A stretch of DNA of 64,000 bases, taken from the NCBI RefSeq assembly GCF_009796765.1, contig NZ_CP047023.1, positions 3,455,501-3,519,500 of the forward strand. Direction: 5' to 3'. The notes below the pieces were generated by a model. It was given only the letters and a program-made list of their open reading frames with translations. It made no database searches and was not told the origin of the DNA. The DNA is from Paraglaciecola sp. L3A3 (lineage in GTDB: Bacteria > Pseudomonadota > Gammaproteobacteria > Enterobacterales > Alteromonadaceae). Position numbers and translations under genes: made by a program. Every line of letters begins with the position of its first letter. Position 1 is the first letter of the stretch. Shown piece by piece: positions 6,903-15,899 of the stretch.

Positions 6903-9434
6903 TTACACCATTTGTCTGAGCAAATGACTGGTATTTAACGACAACAAACGCCAGCAACCTAAAGCACCTAATATACCAACAACAATCGCTCCAGCTATTG
7001 GTGCAATCCCCCAATATTGCCAATGTAAACTAGCCGGCATCTGAAAGATTTGAGTTTGTAACATATACAGACTTAACTCATTGGCCAAAGCGGCCATCAG
7101 TCCAGCTACCAAACCAATAATCACAAATTCAAAAATCACGCTGGCCCTTATGAGTGTCCCTTTGGCACCTAAAGTACGCAATATAGCTAACTCTTGTTGC
7201 CTTTCATCCATACTGGCTTGTACTTGAGCAATTAAAACTAAGGAGCCAGCAGCCAAAACCAAGACCAAAATAAATTCAACTGCCAATGAAACTTGCTCAA
7301 CAATAGAACGCAACTGATTAATCCGCGCATCAACATCAATCAAAGTCACATTAGCAAAAGGTTGCATCAATTTTGTTACATCAGACTTACGCTCTGTCGG
7401 TAAGTTAAAACTAGAGATGTAAGTAGGCGTATAGTGCTGTAGTGCTCTAGGTTCGATGACAAAATAGAAATTAGGCTGCATTGATTGCCAGTGCACATCT
7501 CTAAAACTGGTCACCTGAGTTTTCACCAATTCACTGCCTATATTGAAGGTCAGTTCATCACCTAATTGAATACCAATACGGTCAGCTAACTGCTCTTCAA
7601 CAGATACTTGATAAGGCGAAGGATCATCTGCAGGTAAAGGTTTATTACCAAACCATTCACCAGCCACTACTTTACTGCCTTTTTGTAATTCATTGCTCCA
7701 GGTTAAGTTCGCCTCTCGCCCCAAACCTCTACGACCATTATTGTTTTCGTCTGGATCATCCTTAGATACAGCTGTACGCACTTTTTCGCCATTAATCGCG
7801 GCAAAACGGCCTCTCACAATAGGATAAAACTTTTTCACTTCGACTGAGTTTTCAGCAAAATGTTGCGCTAACGCAGGCTGTTGTTGCTGGCTAATATTCA
7901 CCATAAAATAATTAGGTGTATCTGCAGGTAGCTGATCTTGCCATTGCTGTACCATATCGTTGCGCATAACTAAAACGATAAGCAATAACATTATGGTCAC
8001 GGCAAAACTAATGAGTTGCACACTATTGTCCATGGCCCGTCTATGGATCCGAGCCCAAGCTAACTGCCAAGGACCCATTTTACCTTTACCCAATTTTCGC
8101 CCAGCCCAAATCAAGCCATAGGTCACAAACAATAAACCAATCACTAATGCCACACCTGAGGAAAATATAATGGCACTGACTTTCAAGTTTTGGCTGTAAG
8201 CCCACATCAACACAAAAATTGCGCCGCCCGAAGCAATAAACTGGATCACTCTAGAACTTAAATTGGCACCAAGATCGCGTCTTAATACCCGCAGCGGTGA
8301 GACCGAAAATAATTTTAACAATGGATATAAAGAAAATAATACAGCACAAACTGTGCCGGTAAATATAGCGATAACAAGAGGGCGCCAATGCCATGCATCC
8401 ATAGACACATTAACAGTATCTGAAATAGCACTAACCACTAAAGACTGGATCACATAACCCAATATTGCTCCTATTGTGATGCCTAATGCCGTAATGAATA
8501 AAATTTGTAACAGATATATTTTTTGCACCATTCTTTTTGGTGCCCCTAATGTTTTAAGGATAGCCACAGGATCATAATGTCTTTGACTATAACGCTGAGC
8601 AGCAACCGCAATAGACACAGCAGCCAGTACAATGGCTAACAAGCTGGCCAATAAAAAATATTGCCCCGCTCGACCAACTGAGCGACCAATCGCTGAATTA
8701 TCATCTTCAACTGAATCCCAATCATGGATCTCACTATCGAGTTGTGGTTTCAGCCAATCATAATAATCATCTAAGTCACCATTTGAGCCAGTGAAAAAAT
8801 AGCTATAACCAATTCGACTGCCCGGCCCTTCAATATTAGTTGCAGCTAAATCCGCTCTTGGGATCAGTACTTTAGGATCACCACCAAATACATTGAAGCC
8901 AGCATCAGGGACTTCACTTAACACTTTGCTGACTGTAAATATTTTGTCACCAACTTCAATTTTATCGCCAATCACAATGGATAAAGTTTGAAATAATTGG
9001 GATTCAACCCAAGCTTGCCCTGTCGCAGGTAGCGACTCAGTCACTTGGCCTGGGCTAAAAGGTTTATCTGCTATCTTGACCTTACCTTTTAAAGGATAAC
9101 CACTATCAGCAGCTCTTAAATCCACTAGGTCCATTTGCTCATTTGCAAACACCATAGAACGAGCATAAACCTGATGGGCCGTTTTTAAGCCCATGCTTTT
9201 AGCTTGTTCGATCCAGTTTAGGTCAATAGGTTTATCGGCATTTAATACTCTGTCAGCAGCGATAAATTCAGCACTTTTATCTGTCAAAGCTTGTTGTAAA
9301 CGTTCACTAAATAAAGAAAGAGACAAAACCGAGGCCACAGACAAAATAATGGCCAATAAAATAATGGTTAATTCGCCGCGCCTTGTTTCGTGTCGAAAAA
9401 GTCGCCAAGCTAGACTAAAAGTATAATTTTTCAT
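6903..9434 (-). CDS. ybbP: ABC transporter permease, FtsX-like (YbbP family)
   Basis: The ATG at 9434 (AGGG 7 bp upstream, 4 bp after the ATPase stop) is preferred to a TTG at 9458 that would overlap the ATPase gene. The product is about 843 residues. It has an N-terminal span, a periplasmic MacB-like domain, a first FtsX block near residues 255-395 (RYDPVAILKTLGAPKRMVQ-like region), further spans, a second periplasmic region and a C-terminal FtsX block (DERQQELAILRTLGAKG). This duplicated layout is that of YbbP, partner of YbbA. In E. coli the genes are tesA-ybbA-ybbP, as here. The family is thought to move lipids or hydrophobic molecules out of the inner membrane; the true cargo is not settled. 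Confidence 0.92.
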   Translation of the reverse strand: MKNYTFSLAWRLFRHETRRGELTIILLAIILSVASVLSLSLFSERLQQALTDKSAEFIAADRVLNADKPIDLNWIEQAKSMGLKTAHQVYARSMVFANEQMDLVDLRAADSGYPLKGKVKIADKPFSPGQVTESLPATGQAWVESQLFQTLSIVIGDKIEVGDKIFTVSKVLSEVPDAGFNVFGGDPKVLIPRADLAATNIEGPGSRIGYSYFFTGSNGDLDDYYDWLKPQLDSEIHDWDSVEDDNSAIGRSVGRAGQYFLLASLLAIVLAAVSIAVAAQRYSQRHYDPVAILKTLGAPKRMVQKIYLLQILFITALGITIGAILGYVIQSLVVSAISDTVNVSMDAWHWRPLVIAIFTGTVCAVLFSLYPLLKLFSVSPLRVLRRDLGANLSSRVIQFIASGGAIFVLMWAYSQNLKVSAIIFSSGVALVIGLLFVTYGLIWAGRKLGKGKMGPWQLAWARIHRRAMDNSVQLISFAVTIMLLLIVLVMRNDMVQQWQDQLPADTPNYFMVNISQQQQPALAQHFAENSVEVKKFYPIVRGRFAAINGEKVRTAVSKDDPDENNNGRRGLGREANLTWSNELQKGSKVVAGEWFGNKPLPADDPSPYQVSVEEQLADRIGIQLGDELTFNIGSELVKTQVTSFRDVHWQSMQPNFYFVIEPRALQHYTPTYISSFNLPTERKSDVTKLMQPFANVTLIDVDARINQLRSIVEQVSLAVEFILVLVLAAGSLVLIAQVQASMDERQQELAILRTLGAKGTLIRASVIFEFVIIGLVAGLMAALANELSLYMLQTQIFQMPASLHWQYWGIAPIAGAIVVGILGALGCWRLLSLNTSHLLRQMV

Positions 9435-9438
9435 CAAA

Positions 9439-10161
9439 TCACCCTGCTTTAGCGGCAAGATCTGCAGAGCTTGCTAACTCAGAAAAAACTTCAGTTAACA
9501 CTCCTGCTTGCATATGCAACTGACGTTCACATTGATTAGCTAATGTTTGATCATGGGTGACTAATACCAAGGTGGTATTAGAATTTTGATTAAGTTCAAA
9601 TAATAACTTTTCAATTTTGTCACTGTTAGCTGCATCTAAATTACCTGTGGGTTCATCAGCGAACAAAATTTTTGGCTGAGAAATAAAGGCTCTCGCAATC
9701 GCCACCCTTTGCTGTTCACCACCAGATAATTGATTGGGGTAATGATCTGCCCGGTGATCTAAGCCAACCTGTCTTAGAATTTTTTCAGCTCTTTGTTTAG
9801 CGTCATCATGCCCAGCAATTTCCGCTGGCAACATAATATTTTCGATAGCCGTTAAACTTTGCACCAACATAAAACTTTGAAAAATAAAGCCTACTTTAGC
9901 ACCACGTAATTGTGCTCTTTGTTCCTCATCCATACTGTGCATGGCTTGGCCGTCTAAATAAATTTCTCCAGAACTGACTTCATCTAAACCAGCCAACAGA
10001 CTTAATAATGTGGATTTACCGGAACCCGACGCACCCACTATGGCAATTGACTCACCAGCCTTGACATCAAAGCTAATAGGTTGAAGGATCTGTAATTCAC
10101 CTTGTGTCGTATAAACTGTTTTACTGATACCCTTTGTACTAATCATATTTTTTGGAGTCAT
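9439..10161 (-). CDS. ybbA: ABC transporter ATP-binding protein (YbbA family)
   Basis: The start is taken as the ATG at 10161; a TTG at 10182 is less likely because it would run into tesA. The product (240 residues) has Walker A GASGSGKST, the Q-loop FIFQSFMLV, signature LSGGEQQR and Walker B ILFADEPTG, in the order of MacB/LolD-type ATPases. It powers the YbbP permease, whose gene starts 4 bp after its stop. Its start codon is one base away from the divergent tesA start, so the ybbA promoter must lie inside tesA coding sequence. Confidence 0.93.
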   Translation of the reverse strand: MTPKNMISTKGISKTVYTTQGELQILQPISFDVKAGESIAIVGASGSGKSTLLSLLAGLDEVSSGEIYLDGQAMHSMDEEQRAQLRGAKVGFIFQSFMLVQSLTAIENIMLPAEIAGHDDAKQRAEKILRQVGLDHRADHYPNQLSGGEQQRVAIARAFISQPKILFADEPTGNLDAANSDKIEKLLFELNQNSNTTLVLVTHDQTLANQCERQLHMQAGVLTEVFSELASSADLAAKAG

Positions 10162-10162
10162 A

Positions 10163-10804
10163 GTGTTGTTTCTTATTACCAAGTCGTTACGAAATAAAAT
10201 TTATTTAATACTGCTTCTTATACCCTTGTTAATGATTTCAGATCACTTACAAGCCAAACAAAAAACATTACTTATTCTAGGTGATAGCCTAAGTGCAGCT
10301 TATGGTCTAAAGCAAGAACAAGGTTGGGTAAGTTTGTTACAAAATGCGTGGCAGAATAAACCTATTACCATTATTAACGCAGCTATTAGTGGCGAGACCA
10401 CTGATGGTGCGTTAGCTAGATTACCTCGACTAATTGAGCAACATCAACCCAGTCACATTTTTGTAGAATTGGGAGGCAACGACGGTCTGCAAGGGCACCC
10501 AATTACTAAGATGAAAAATAACTTAACTGAAATCATTCAATTTTCAAAAAAGAATGACATCACAGTTTTGTTACAACAAATGCAGATACCGACAAATTAT
10601 GGCAAACGATACACTCGTATGTTTTCTGATACATATACTAATTTGGCTGAAGAAGAAGAAGTGATACTACTACCTTTTTTCTTAGAAAACATAGCGTTAG
10701 ATAAAAATCTTATGCAAAAAGATGGCATACATCCCACAGCTGAAGCCCAAGAAATCATAGCAAAAGACATGCAACAAAGACTAGGTACAATGATATTACC
10801 CTAG
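10163..10804 (+). CDS. tesA: Periplasmic SGNH esterase, thioesterase I / lysophospholipase L1 type
   Basis: A GTG at 10163 with GGAG six bases upstream starts a 213-residue protein. A hydrophobic signal peptide (YLILLLIPLLMISDHLQA) is followed by block I LILGDSLSAAYG with the nucleophile serine, block III GGNDG and block V DGIHPTAEA with the catalytic Asp and His. This is the TesA family, which hydrolyses acyl thioesters, esters and lysophospholipids in the periplasm. The divergent ybbA-ybbP genes form a conserved neighbourhood with tesA. Confidence 0.93.
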   Translation: MLFLITKSLRNKIYLILLLIPLLMISDHLQAKQKTLLILGDSLSAAYGLKQEQGWVSLLQNAWQNKPITIINAAISGETTDGALARLPRLIEQHQPSHIFVELGGNDGLQGHPITKMKNNLTEIIQFSKKNDITVLLQQMQIPTNYGKRYTRMFSDTYTNLAEEEEVILLPFFLENIALDKNLMQKDGIHPTAEAQEIIAKDMQQRLGTMILP

Positions 10805-10865
10805 CAGAATGCATGATAAACAACTAGACTCTGTGTACAGATTAAATTTGATAAGGAGTTAAGGT

Positions 10866-11045
10866 ATGGATGTAGGTTCAGCTGGCGCTGGCTCAATTGC
10901 CCAAAATGTGCCGACTCAAACAGGCTCACAACCACAAGTGGTGCAAGCCGAAAAGCAGCAAGAAACGTTAACATCAAATTCTACTAATGAAAATGCACCA
11001 CAAGATGGTGAAAGAGTAGGTTCACAAATTAATATTAGCGTATAA
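10866..11045 (+). CDS. Small hydrophilic protein, 59 residues, unknown function
   Basis: A start codon at 10866 follows two ribosome-site candidates (AAGGAG and AAGGT). The product begins MDVGSAGAGSIAQN and is rich in Q, N, S, T and G, with no cysteine, no hydrophobic span and no signal peptide. The N-terminus resembles short proteins annotated as YjfB-like putative motility proteins (MDV plus small residues plus Q), but this is a weak likeness. A strong terminator 25 bp downstream supports a real short transcription unit, perhaps continuing from tesA. Confidence 0.65.
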   Translation: MDVGSAGAGSIAQNVPTQTGSQPQVVQAEKQQETLTSNSTNENAPQDGERVGSQINISV

Positions 11046-11069
11046 GTTTTGCAGTTAAGTAATAATAAA

Positions 11070-11099
11070 AACCTGAGCTCGAATGAGTTCAGGTTTTTT
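11070..11099 (+). terminator. Rho-independent terminator
   Basis: An 11-bp stem (AACCTGAGCTC / GAGTTCAGGTT with one G-T pair), loop GAAT, then T5. It closes the tesA/small-protein unit and faces the convergent sulfatase. Confidence 0.9.
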
Positions 11100-11123
11100 A
11101 GTTTTTAGTGGATTGGCATTTCA

Positions 11124-12827
11124 CTAAAAGTCGTGTTGGCTATGGTACAAGTCAAACTCAGGTAATACCTTGTTAAGCTGGTCTCGCTCAAGTCGGTGAG
11201 CCTCAGAGACTTTCGACCAATCAGTAATTTTATCAAAACTAATCAAATCGTCCGGTGTATTTTCCACATCCCACCAAGTGTCAGTTCCGTCTTTAAGTAC
11301 TTTGTCTCCGCGGATCAGTTGTAAATCCTTCTTATATGCGTATATCCAATCCCTATGCTTACTTTTATTGGTGGTCAAAAATGGCCATAGACTTTCACCA
11401 TTTATAACGTAATCACTAGGTAAATTACCCCCCATAATATCTGCCAGTGTAGGTAAAATATCTGCCATAGAAGCCAATACAGGTTGTTTGCCTTTTTTAG
11501 TCATTTCCACGCCTGGCGCATATATAATTAAGGGGACATGTGTACCCTTTTGTCTGTCATCACTGCCTTTTCCATATTTGCTCGTGCCATTATCAGAAGC
11601 AAAAATAAGAATGGTGTCGTTCTCAATCCCCATCGCTTTTAACTTTTCTAGATATTGCCAAATCTGATAATCCAAATACTCTACATGATATTTCATTCCC
11701 GCTGGCGTTACCGTACCATGGGTGTTGTACACGCCATTTTTGCCTGTAATATTTGGCTGAACACGTGTGTACTTTTCGCCGTCCCACTTAATTTTAGGTG
11801 TGCCTGGCCAAGTGTTACCTGATTCAGGAAACAAGAAATCAAACATTCCGTGTCCCAGATGAGTTGTGTGGTAAACAAAAAACGGTTTGTGTTGAGCATG
11901 TTGGCGATCCATAAAATCAAAAATATAGTTCAGCTCAATATCAGGACCGTAGGTGTTAATACTGTAATCTTTTTTACCTTCCTCAGTATTTGGCCACCAC
12001 TCATACGTCGTTTTACTGCTAGGGTGATTCATCAGGGCAATACTAGGCTTAAATAACCAAGTGGTTCGAACAAATGTATTCACCTCTTTGCCTGTAACTT
12101 GGTTGATAGCCATTTGGCCTTTACCTACTCCCACTTGTTTTTTAGGTTTTTTCTTTAGCTTTGCCAAAGCTTGCTGTTTTGCCTTTTTTTCTTGTTGGGT
12201 CATGTCACGGGCGACGACATTAAAATCTGTGTAAGGATTTTTAGCTAACTTTCCAAGGTGTTCCAATTCGGTTCCAGCTGAGAATAAGCCTTCGTCAAAA
12301 CCGAATTTGGTTAAATCAGCATCTTTCATCTGGGTTTTACCTGACCACATAGTGGCGTATCCCGCTTCTTTAGCAATATGACCAATTAACTTAGGTGAGC
12401 TTTGATACAACTCGACAGTTTTACCTTTGTTATTATTCTCACCTGTAAAACTTTTTCCATAATCGCCGTTATGCCACCACTTATGAATATGAGCAAAACG
12501 CCCAGTCATCATCATGGCGCGGCTAGGAGAACAAATAGTCGCAGCCCATGCATTATCGATCTGAACCCCCTCTTCTACCAATTGGTCTAATACCGGCGTT
12601 GCCGCACGATATTGATGATCAGATCCTGTTTTTCCTTTTTTACCTGACCATTGTGCACTACCGTAGCTTGGAAATTCCCTAGCACTAATGTCATCACTAT
12701 AAATAACAATTACATTTGGCTTCTGCTTTACATTATTATCAGCCATAACACTGGCACTAAAAGCACAAGCCAACAATCCAGATATTCTTATCACTTCAAC
12801 TAACTTTTGTTTTGAGATGAAATTCAT
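11124..12827 (-). CDS. Secreted sulfatase (S1 family), 567 residues
   Basis: A signal peptide (about residues 1-29, ending SASVMA) precedes a type I sulfatase. The metal site is IVIYSDDIS and the signature CSPSRAMMMTG gives the formylglycine cysteine at residue 99. A long insertion (about residues 210-245) is rich in lysine (KAKQQALAKLKKKPKKQ), unusual for an exported enzyme. Later ASDNGTS and KGTHVPLIIY motifs complete the fold. It should desulfate a polysaccharide in the periplasm. It is divergent from the GH117-like gene, sharing a 309-bp promoter region, so joint regulation is likely. Its substrate position is unknown. Confidence 0.9.
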   Translation of the reverse strand: MNFISKQKLVEVIRISGLLACAFSASVMADNNVKQKPNVIVIYSDDISAREFPSYGSAQWSGKKGKTGSDHQYRAATPVLDQLVEEGVQIDNAWAATICSPSRAMMMTGRFAHIHKWWHNGDYGKSFTGENNNKGKTVELYQSSPKLIGHIAKEAGYATMWSGKTQMKDADLTKFGFDEGLFSAGTELEHLGKLAKNPYTDFNVVARDMTQQEKKAKQQALAKLKKKPKKQVGVGKGQMAINQVTGKEVNTFVRTTWLFKPSIALMNHPSSKTTYEWWPNTEEGKKDYSINTYGPDIELNYIFDFMDRQHAQHKPFFVYHTTHLGHGMFDFLFPESGNTWPGTPKIKWDGEKYTRVQPNITGKNGVYNTHGTVTPAGMKYHVEYLDYQIWQYLEKLKAMGIENDTILIFASDNGTSKYGKGSDDRQKGTHVPLIIYAPGVEMTKKGKQPVLASMADILPTLADIMGGNLPSDYVINGESLWPFLTTNKSKHRDWIYAYKKDLQLIRGDKVLKDGTDTWWDVENTPDDLISFDKITDWSKVSEAHRLERDQLNKVLPEFDLYHSQHDF

Positions 12828-13136
12828 CCACCCTCCAATTTATATACAAATTAACAATTTTATATAAAAACATTACCACAATTAATCAAATAGCCAGAGC
12901 TAGCCTGTGTAAAGGATCTGTAAATGCACATGTCACGGTAAATCTTTTCGAAAACTATCTTTTGTCACATCCTTTAAGATTGAAGAAATGTGAGCCTCAA
13001 GGCTGAGAGAACGATTTGTATTGCCAAAGTGAAACGTAAACTTAAAAACATACGTTGCTATTATAGAATCAAGATGTTTTTATGGCTATACTGATAACAA
13101 TTTACAATAAACACTCATCTACAATAGGATAAATTT
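12828..13136. promoter_or_regulatory. Divergent promoter region between sulfatase and GH117-like gene
   Basis: This 309-bp AT-rich gap must hold both promoters. A TCACAT / ATGTGA inverted pair lies near 12963-12991. TGCACATG near 12925 resembles a TGTGCAT segment upstream of the epimerase gene (19032-19038). No operator can be named with confidence. Confidence 0.3.
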
Positions 13137-14408
13137 ATGGCCTACCCTAGGGTTCTGTTACTTTTAAGCTGTTTTTTTGTGCTCAATGCCCACGTGAATG
13201 CACAACAGGATAATCAAAAACGACAAGTATTCCCCCACACAATGCCTGACAAAAAACCTGATTTTCCTCTAAGTGCAGCCATGGATAGAATGTTTGACTA
13301 CCCTGCCCCGCGGGTACAAGACAACGAACTTTACAGTCAATTCAGGTTTACCAGACCAGAAGGTTTTGATTACAACGGCGGTGACGGTACTATTTCACGT
13401 CGCGATCCTACTCGGCCTATTTTGGTAGACGGGAAATATTACGTTTGGTACACCAAACGCCATACCAAAACGCCCCCCATCGGATCTAGAAATGCAGCTC
13501 AAGCTACAGACGAAATCCCTTCTACAGATTGGGATTTGGCCGATTTATGGTATGCCACTAGTAGCGATGGATTTACCTGGCAAGAACAAGGTGTGGCAGT
13601 GCCACGACCTGCTAAACCTCATCCGGGATCACGCTCGGTGGCTACCCCAGACATTCTAGTATGGGAAGGAAAATACTATTTATATTATCAAGCATTCGAT
13701 GAGCCTAGTGGCTTAAATGGCGACTTATGTGTGGTCACAGCCTCGGTTGCCGATTCACCCAATGGCCCTTGGCAGCCTGTGCACAAAACCATTATAGGAC
13801 CAGGACCACAAGGTGATTGGGATCAAAACTTGATCCACGATCCTATGCCCATAGTCTATAAGGGCAAGATCTACTTGTACTTTAAATCAACCTACAACAA
13901 ATGGCCTGATAACCGTAAAAATTACGCGGTTGCCCATGGCTTAGCCATTGCAGAACACCCTTTAGGTCCATTCAAAAAGCACCCAATGAACCCTATTTCG
14001 AACTCGGGCCACGAAGCTATGTATTTTCCTTACAAAGAAGGGGTTGCCACTGTCATCACCACTGATGGTAATGAACGTAACACAGTACAATATGCTGAAG
14101 ATGGAGTGAATTTTAATATTGCCTCTGTCATTTCCTTTCCTCCTCACGCTGGTGCGCCTTATACCCCTGATGCCTTCACCAATACATCTTATGGTCGCGG
14201 CATATCTTGGGGACTTAACTTCTTCTATGAAGGTGGAAAAGGTAAACAATATTCAGTGCTAAGTCGATTTGATACAGACCTTAGCTTAGATGTTAATGAG
14301 ACTGAATTAAAACAAACTTGGATGGGTTTAAACTCTAACTTTTACTTCAGTAGAGGGCTAAACAAGGAGCAAAAACAAAGAGCTATACAGCGCGCTATTA
14401 AGCAATAA
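13137..14408 (+). CDS. GH117-like glycoside hydrolase (anhydrogalactosidase family)
   Basis: A signal peptide (about residues 1-22, ending VNA) leads into a five-bladed beta-propeller hydrolase of 423 residues. Blocks shared with neoagarobiose hydrolases of GH117 are SRRDPTRPILVDGKYYVWYT (Asp 90), IHDPMP with YLYFK (Asp 235), and NPISNSGHEAMYFPYK followed by TTDGNERNTVQYAEDG (His 292, Glu 293). These fit the acid residues and general-acid histidine of the family. Characterised members release 3,6-anhydro-L-galactose from the non-reducing end of agar or porphyran oligosaccharides. Subgroups differ in substrate, so the exact activity is open. AGGAT lies upstream of the ATG. Confidence 0.82.
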   Translation: MAYPRVLLLLSCFFVLNAHVNAQQDNQKRQVFPHTMPDKKPDFPLSAAMDRMFDYPAPRVQDNELYSQFRFTRPEGFDYNGGDGTISRRDPTRPILVDGKYYVWYTKRHTKTPPIGSRNAAQATDEIPSTDWDLADLWYATSSDGFTWQEQGVAVPRPAKPHPGSRSVATPDILVWEGKYYLYYQAFDEPSGLNGDLCVVTASVADSPNGPWQPVHKTIIGPGPQGDWDQNLIHDPMPIVYKGKIYLYFKSTYNKWPDNRKNYAVAHGLAIAEHPLGPFKKHPMNPISNSGHEAMYFPYKEGVATVITTDGNERNTVQYAEDGVNFNIASVISFPPHAGAPYTPDAFTNTSYGRGISWGLNFFYEGGKGKQYSVLSRFDTDLSLDVNETELKQTWMGLNSNFYFSRGLNKEQKQRAIQRAIKQ

Positions 14409-14494
14409 ATTAGTGTAAAATACTGATAACAAATTACCTCAAGCTATAGAGAGAAAAAGTTATCAATACTGACGTTAATATTTGTTTTAGGTTT

Positions 14495-14785
14495 TTGCAG
14501 CTAGATAAATTTCAAGCTTATACTTTACCCCGTGAAATAGCGGGGTCTACATTTTATTTAGATGAAAACAAAAACTGTTATGTAGGTGAAGTACCTATTA
14601 ACCAAGACACCTTCGAAGATATTAATAATTTTTATGTGCGACAAAGAATTAATATCGACACCTGCGATATTCTTGTCTCAGTCAGCTCAAATGAAAACCA
14701 AGGTATTACCAGCGCTCCCACTATAGTCAATCGCATGTTGAAATATCTAGATTGCAAAATTAGCTTTTCTTATATAGTCATCTAA
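14495..14785 (+). CDS. Uncertain ORF, 96 residues
   Basis: This ORF lies between the GH117-like gene and the deacetylase. Only a TTG start is available and no good ribosome site is seen. The product contains CYVGEVPINQDTFEDINNFY and ends FSYIVI. I do not recognise a family. It may be a gene remnant or a true small gene with an unusual start. Confidence 0.3.
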   Translation: MQLDKFQAYTLPREIAGSTFYLDENKNCYVGEVPINQDTFEDINNFYVRQRINIDTCDILVSVSSNENQGITSAPTIVNRMLKYLDCKISFSYIVI

Positions 14786-14910
14786 AGAAAAATGATGAAA
14801 TGATACGTAGCTCACAAGTCAACTTGGTCATTAAGGGCTTGGATCTGCGCACAAATTACAGGCATAACAGTAGAACTTTACTATTTGCCGCTACAGGGTA
14901 CCAATTTTAA

Positions 14911-15603
14911 ATGAGTCTGTTGCCAATGTATAAAACCTGTCGATTATTATTACTCTGTTTAACTGTTAGTTTACTGTCTGTCCCGCTAACCCAAGGCCAA
15001 GTTCTCAAGCCGATAAAGTCAGTGCCGCAAGCAGGTAAAACCATTGCTCTAACCTTTGACGACGGCATAGCGCCAGTCATCCATAAACAAATACTTGATA
15101 TACTTAAACAAGAACAAGTACCGGCAACCTTCTTTTTAATTGGTAATAACACCAATGAACTGCAACTGATTCAACGGGCCATAAAAGAAGGCCATGAAAT
15201 TGGAAATCATTCCATGAGCCACCCTGTGCTTCCCTCTTTATCAGATGCACAAATACTTGAAGAAATCCAAGGGTTTCAAACCATCATGCAAGACAAATTT
15301 AATTATCAAACAAAAGTGTTTCGTGCGCCTAAGCTGCGCTACGATAAACGTGTGATGAAAATATTAACCGCACTCAATTTGGTGCCAATCAATGCCACTG
15401 TTGGTACTAGAGATTTTGCCGTTGAAACCACTCGAGAGTATATTTTAAACACGGCGACCCAATCACCCAAATTGACAGATGGTTCAATTATTCTGTTACA
15501 TGAAGTGCAAAAAACAGCAGACGTATTGCCAGCTATCATCAAGTACTATAAACAAGCTGGCTATACCTTTATGACAGTGTCACAAATGCTGGCGATAGAA
15601 TAA
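14911..15603 (+). CDS. Secreted polysaccharide deacetylase (NodB domain)
   Basis: A signal peptide (about residues 1-29) precedes a NodB-fold deacetylase that fills the 230-residue protein. Motif 1 is ALTFDDG (catalytic base and metal Asp), motif 2 HSMSHP (metal histidines), motif 3 RAPKLRYD and the C-terminal IILLHE. CE4 enzymes remove N- or O-acetyl groups from chitin, peptidoglycan, xylan or exopolysaccharide. In this locus a role on algal or bacterial glycan is inferred from neighbours only. An in-frame ATG 15 bp inside is also usable. A terminator hairpin follows 20 bp after the stop. Confidence 0.9.
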   Translation: MSLLPMYKTCRLLLLCLTVSLLSVPLTQGQVLKPIKSVPQAGKTIALTFDDGIAPVIHKQILDILKQEQVPATFFLIGNNTNELQLIQRAIKEGHEIGNHSMSHPVLPSLSDAQILEEIQGFQTIMQDKFNYQTKVFRAPKLRYDKRVMKILTALNLVPINATVGTRDFAVETTREYILNTATQSPKLTDGSIILLHEVQKTADVLPAIIKYYKQAGYTFMTVSQMLAIE

Positions 15604-15622
15604 GGTTGATAGTCTCAGGAAC

Positions 15623-15650
15623 AATCACTTAAAATAACAAAGTGATTTTT
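15623..15650 (+). terminator. Terminator of the polysaccharide deacetylase gene
   Basis: An 8-bp stem AATCACTT / AAGTGATT is followed by T5 (TT of the stem plus TTT). Confidence 0.7.
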
Positions 15651-15854
15651 CCTAGTATTGTTGAGTGAAATATATACAGCAAAGATCAACAACCCCTAGC
15701 AATTAATTTTTAGCCGTAAAAAATAGCTGACATAGCTTAATCATTTTTTAACCATGATGTTTCGCCATTTAAACAACCACTCCTCCAACCTGTAGCCGAC
15801 ATTTTCGTTTAAGGATCGGGGGCTATACATTCTAAGGCGCTGAAGACAACAGCA

Positions 15855-15880
15855 GCGAGTAACATTAGACTCGCCTTTTA
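15855..15880 (+). terminator. Possible weak terminator between convergent genes
   Basis: A 6-bp stem GCGAGT / ACTCGC with an 8-nt loop is followed by CTTTTAG. The rest of the 15651-15899 gap shows no coding potential. Confidence 0.35.
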
Positions 15881-15899
15881 GATATGATTTATTGATGAT

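Noticed and set aside
15780..15850. Possible structured element in the gap after the deacetylase (GTAGCCGAC ... GGGGGCTATAC)
   Set aside because: The arms pair only in part and no second copy was found in the window.
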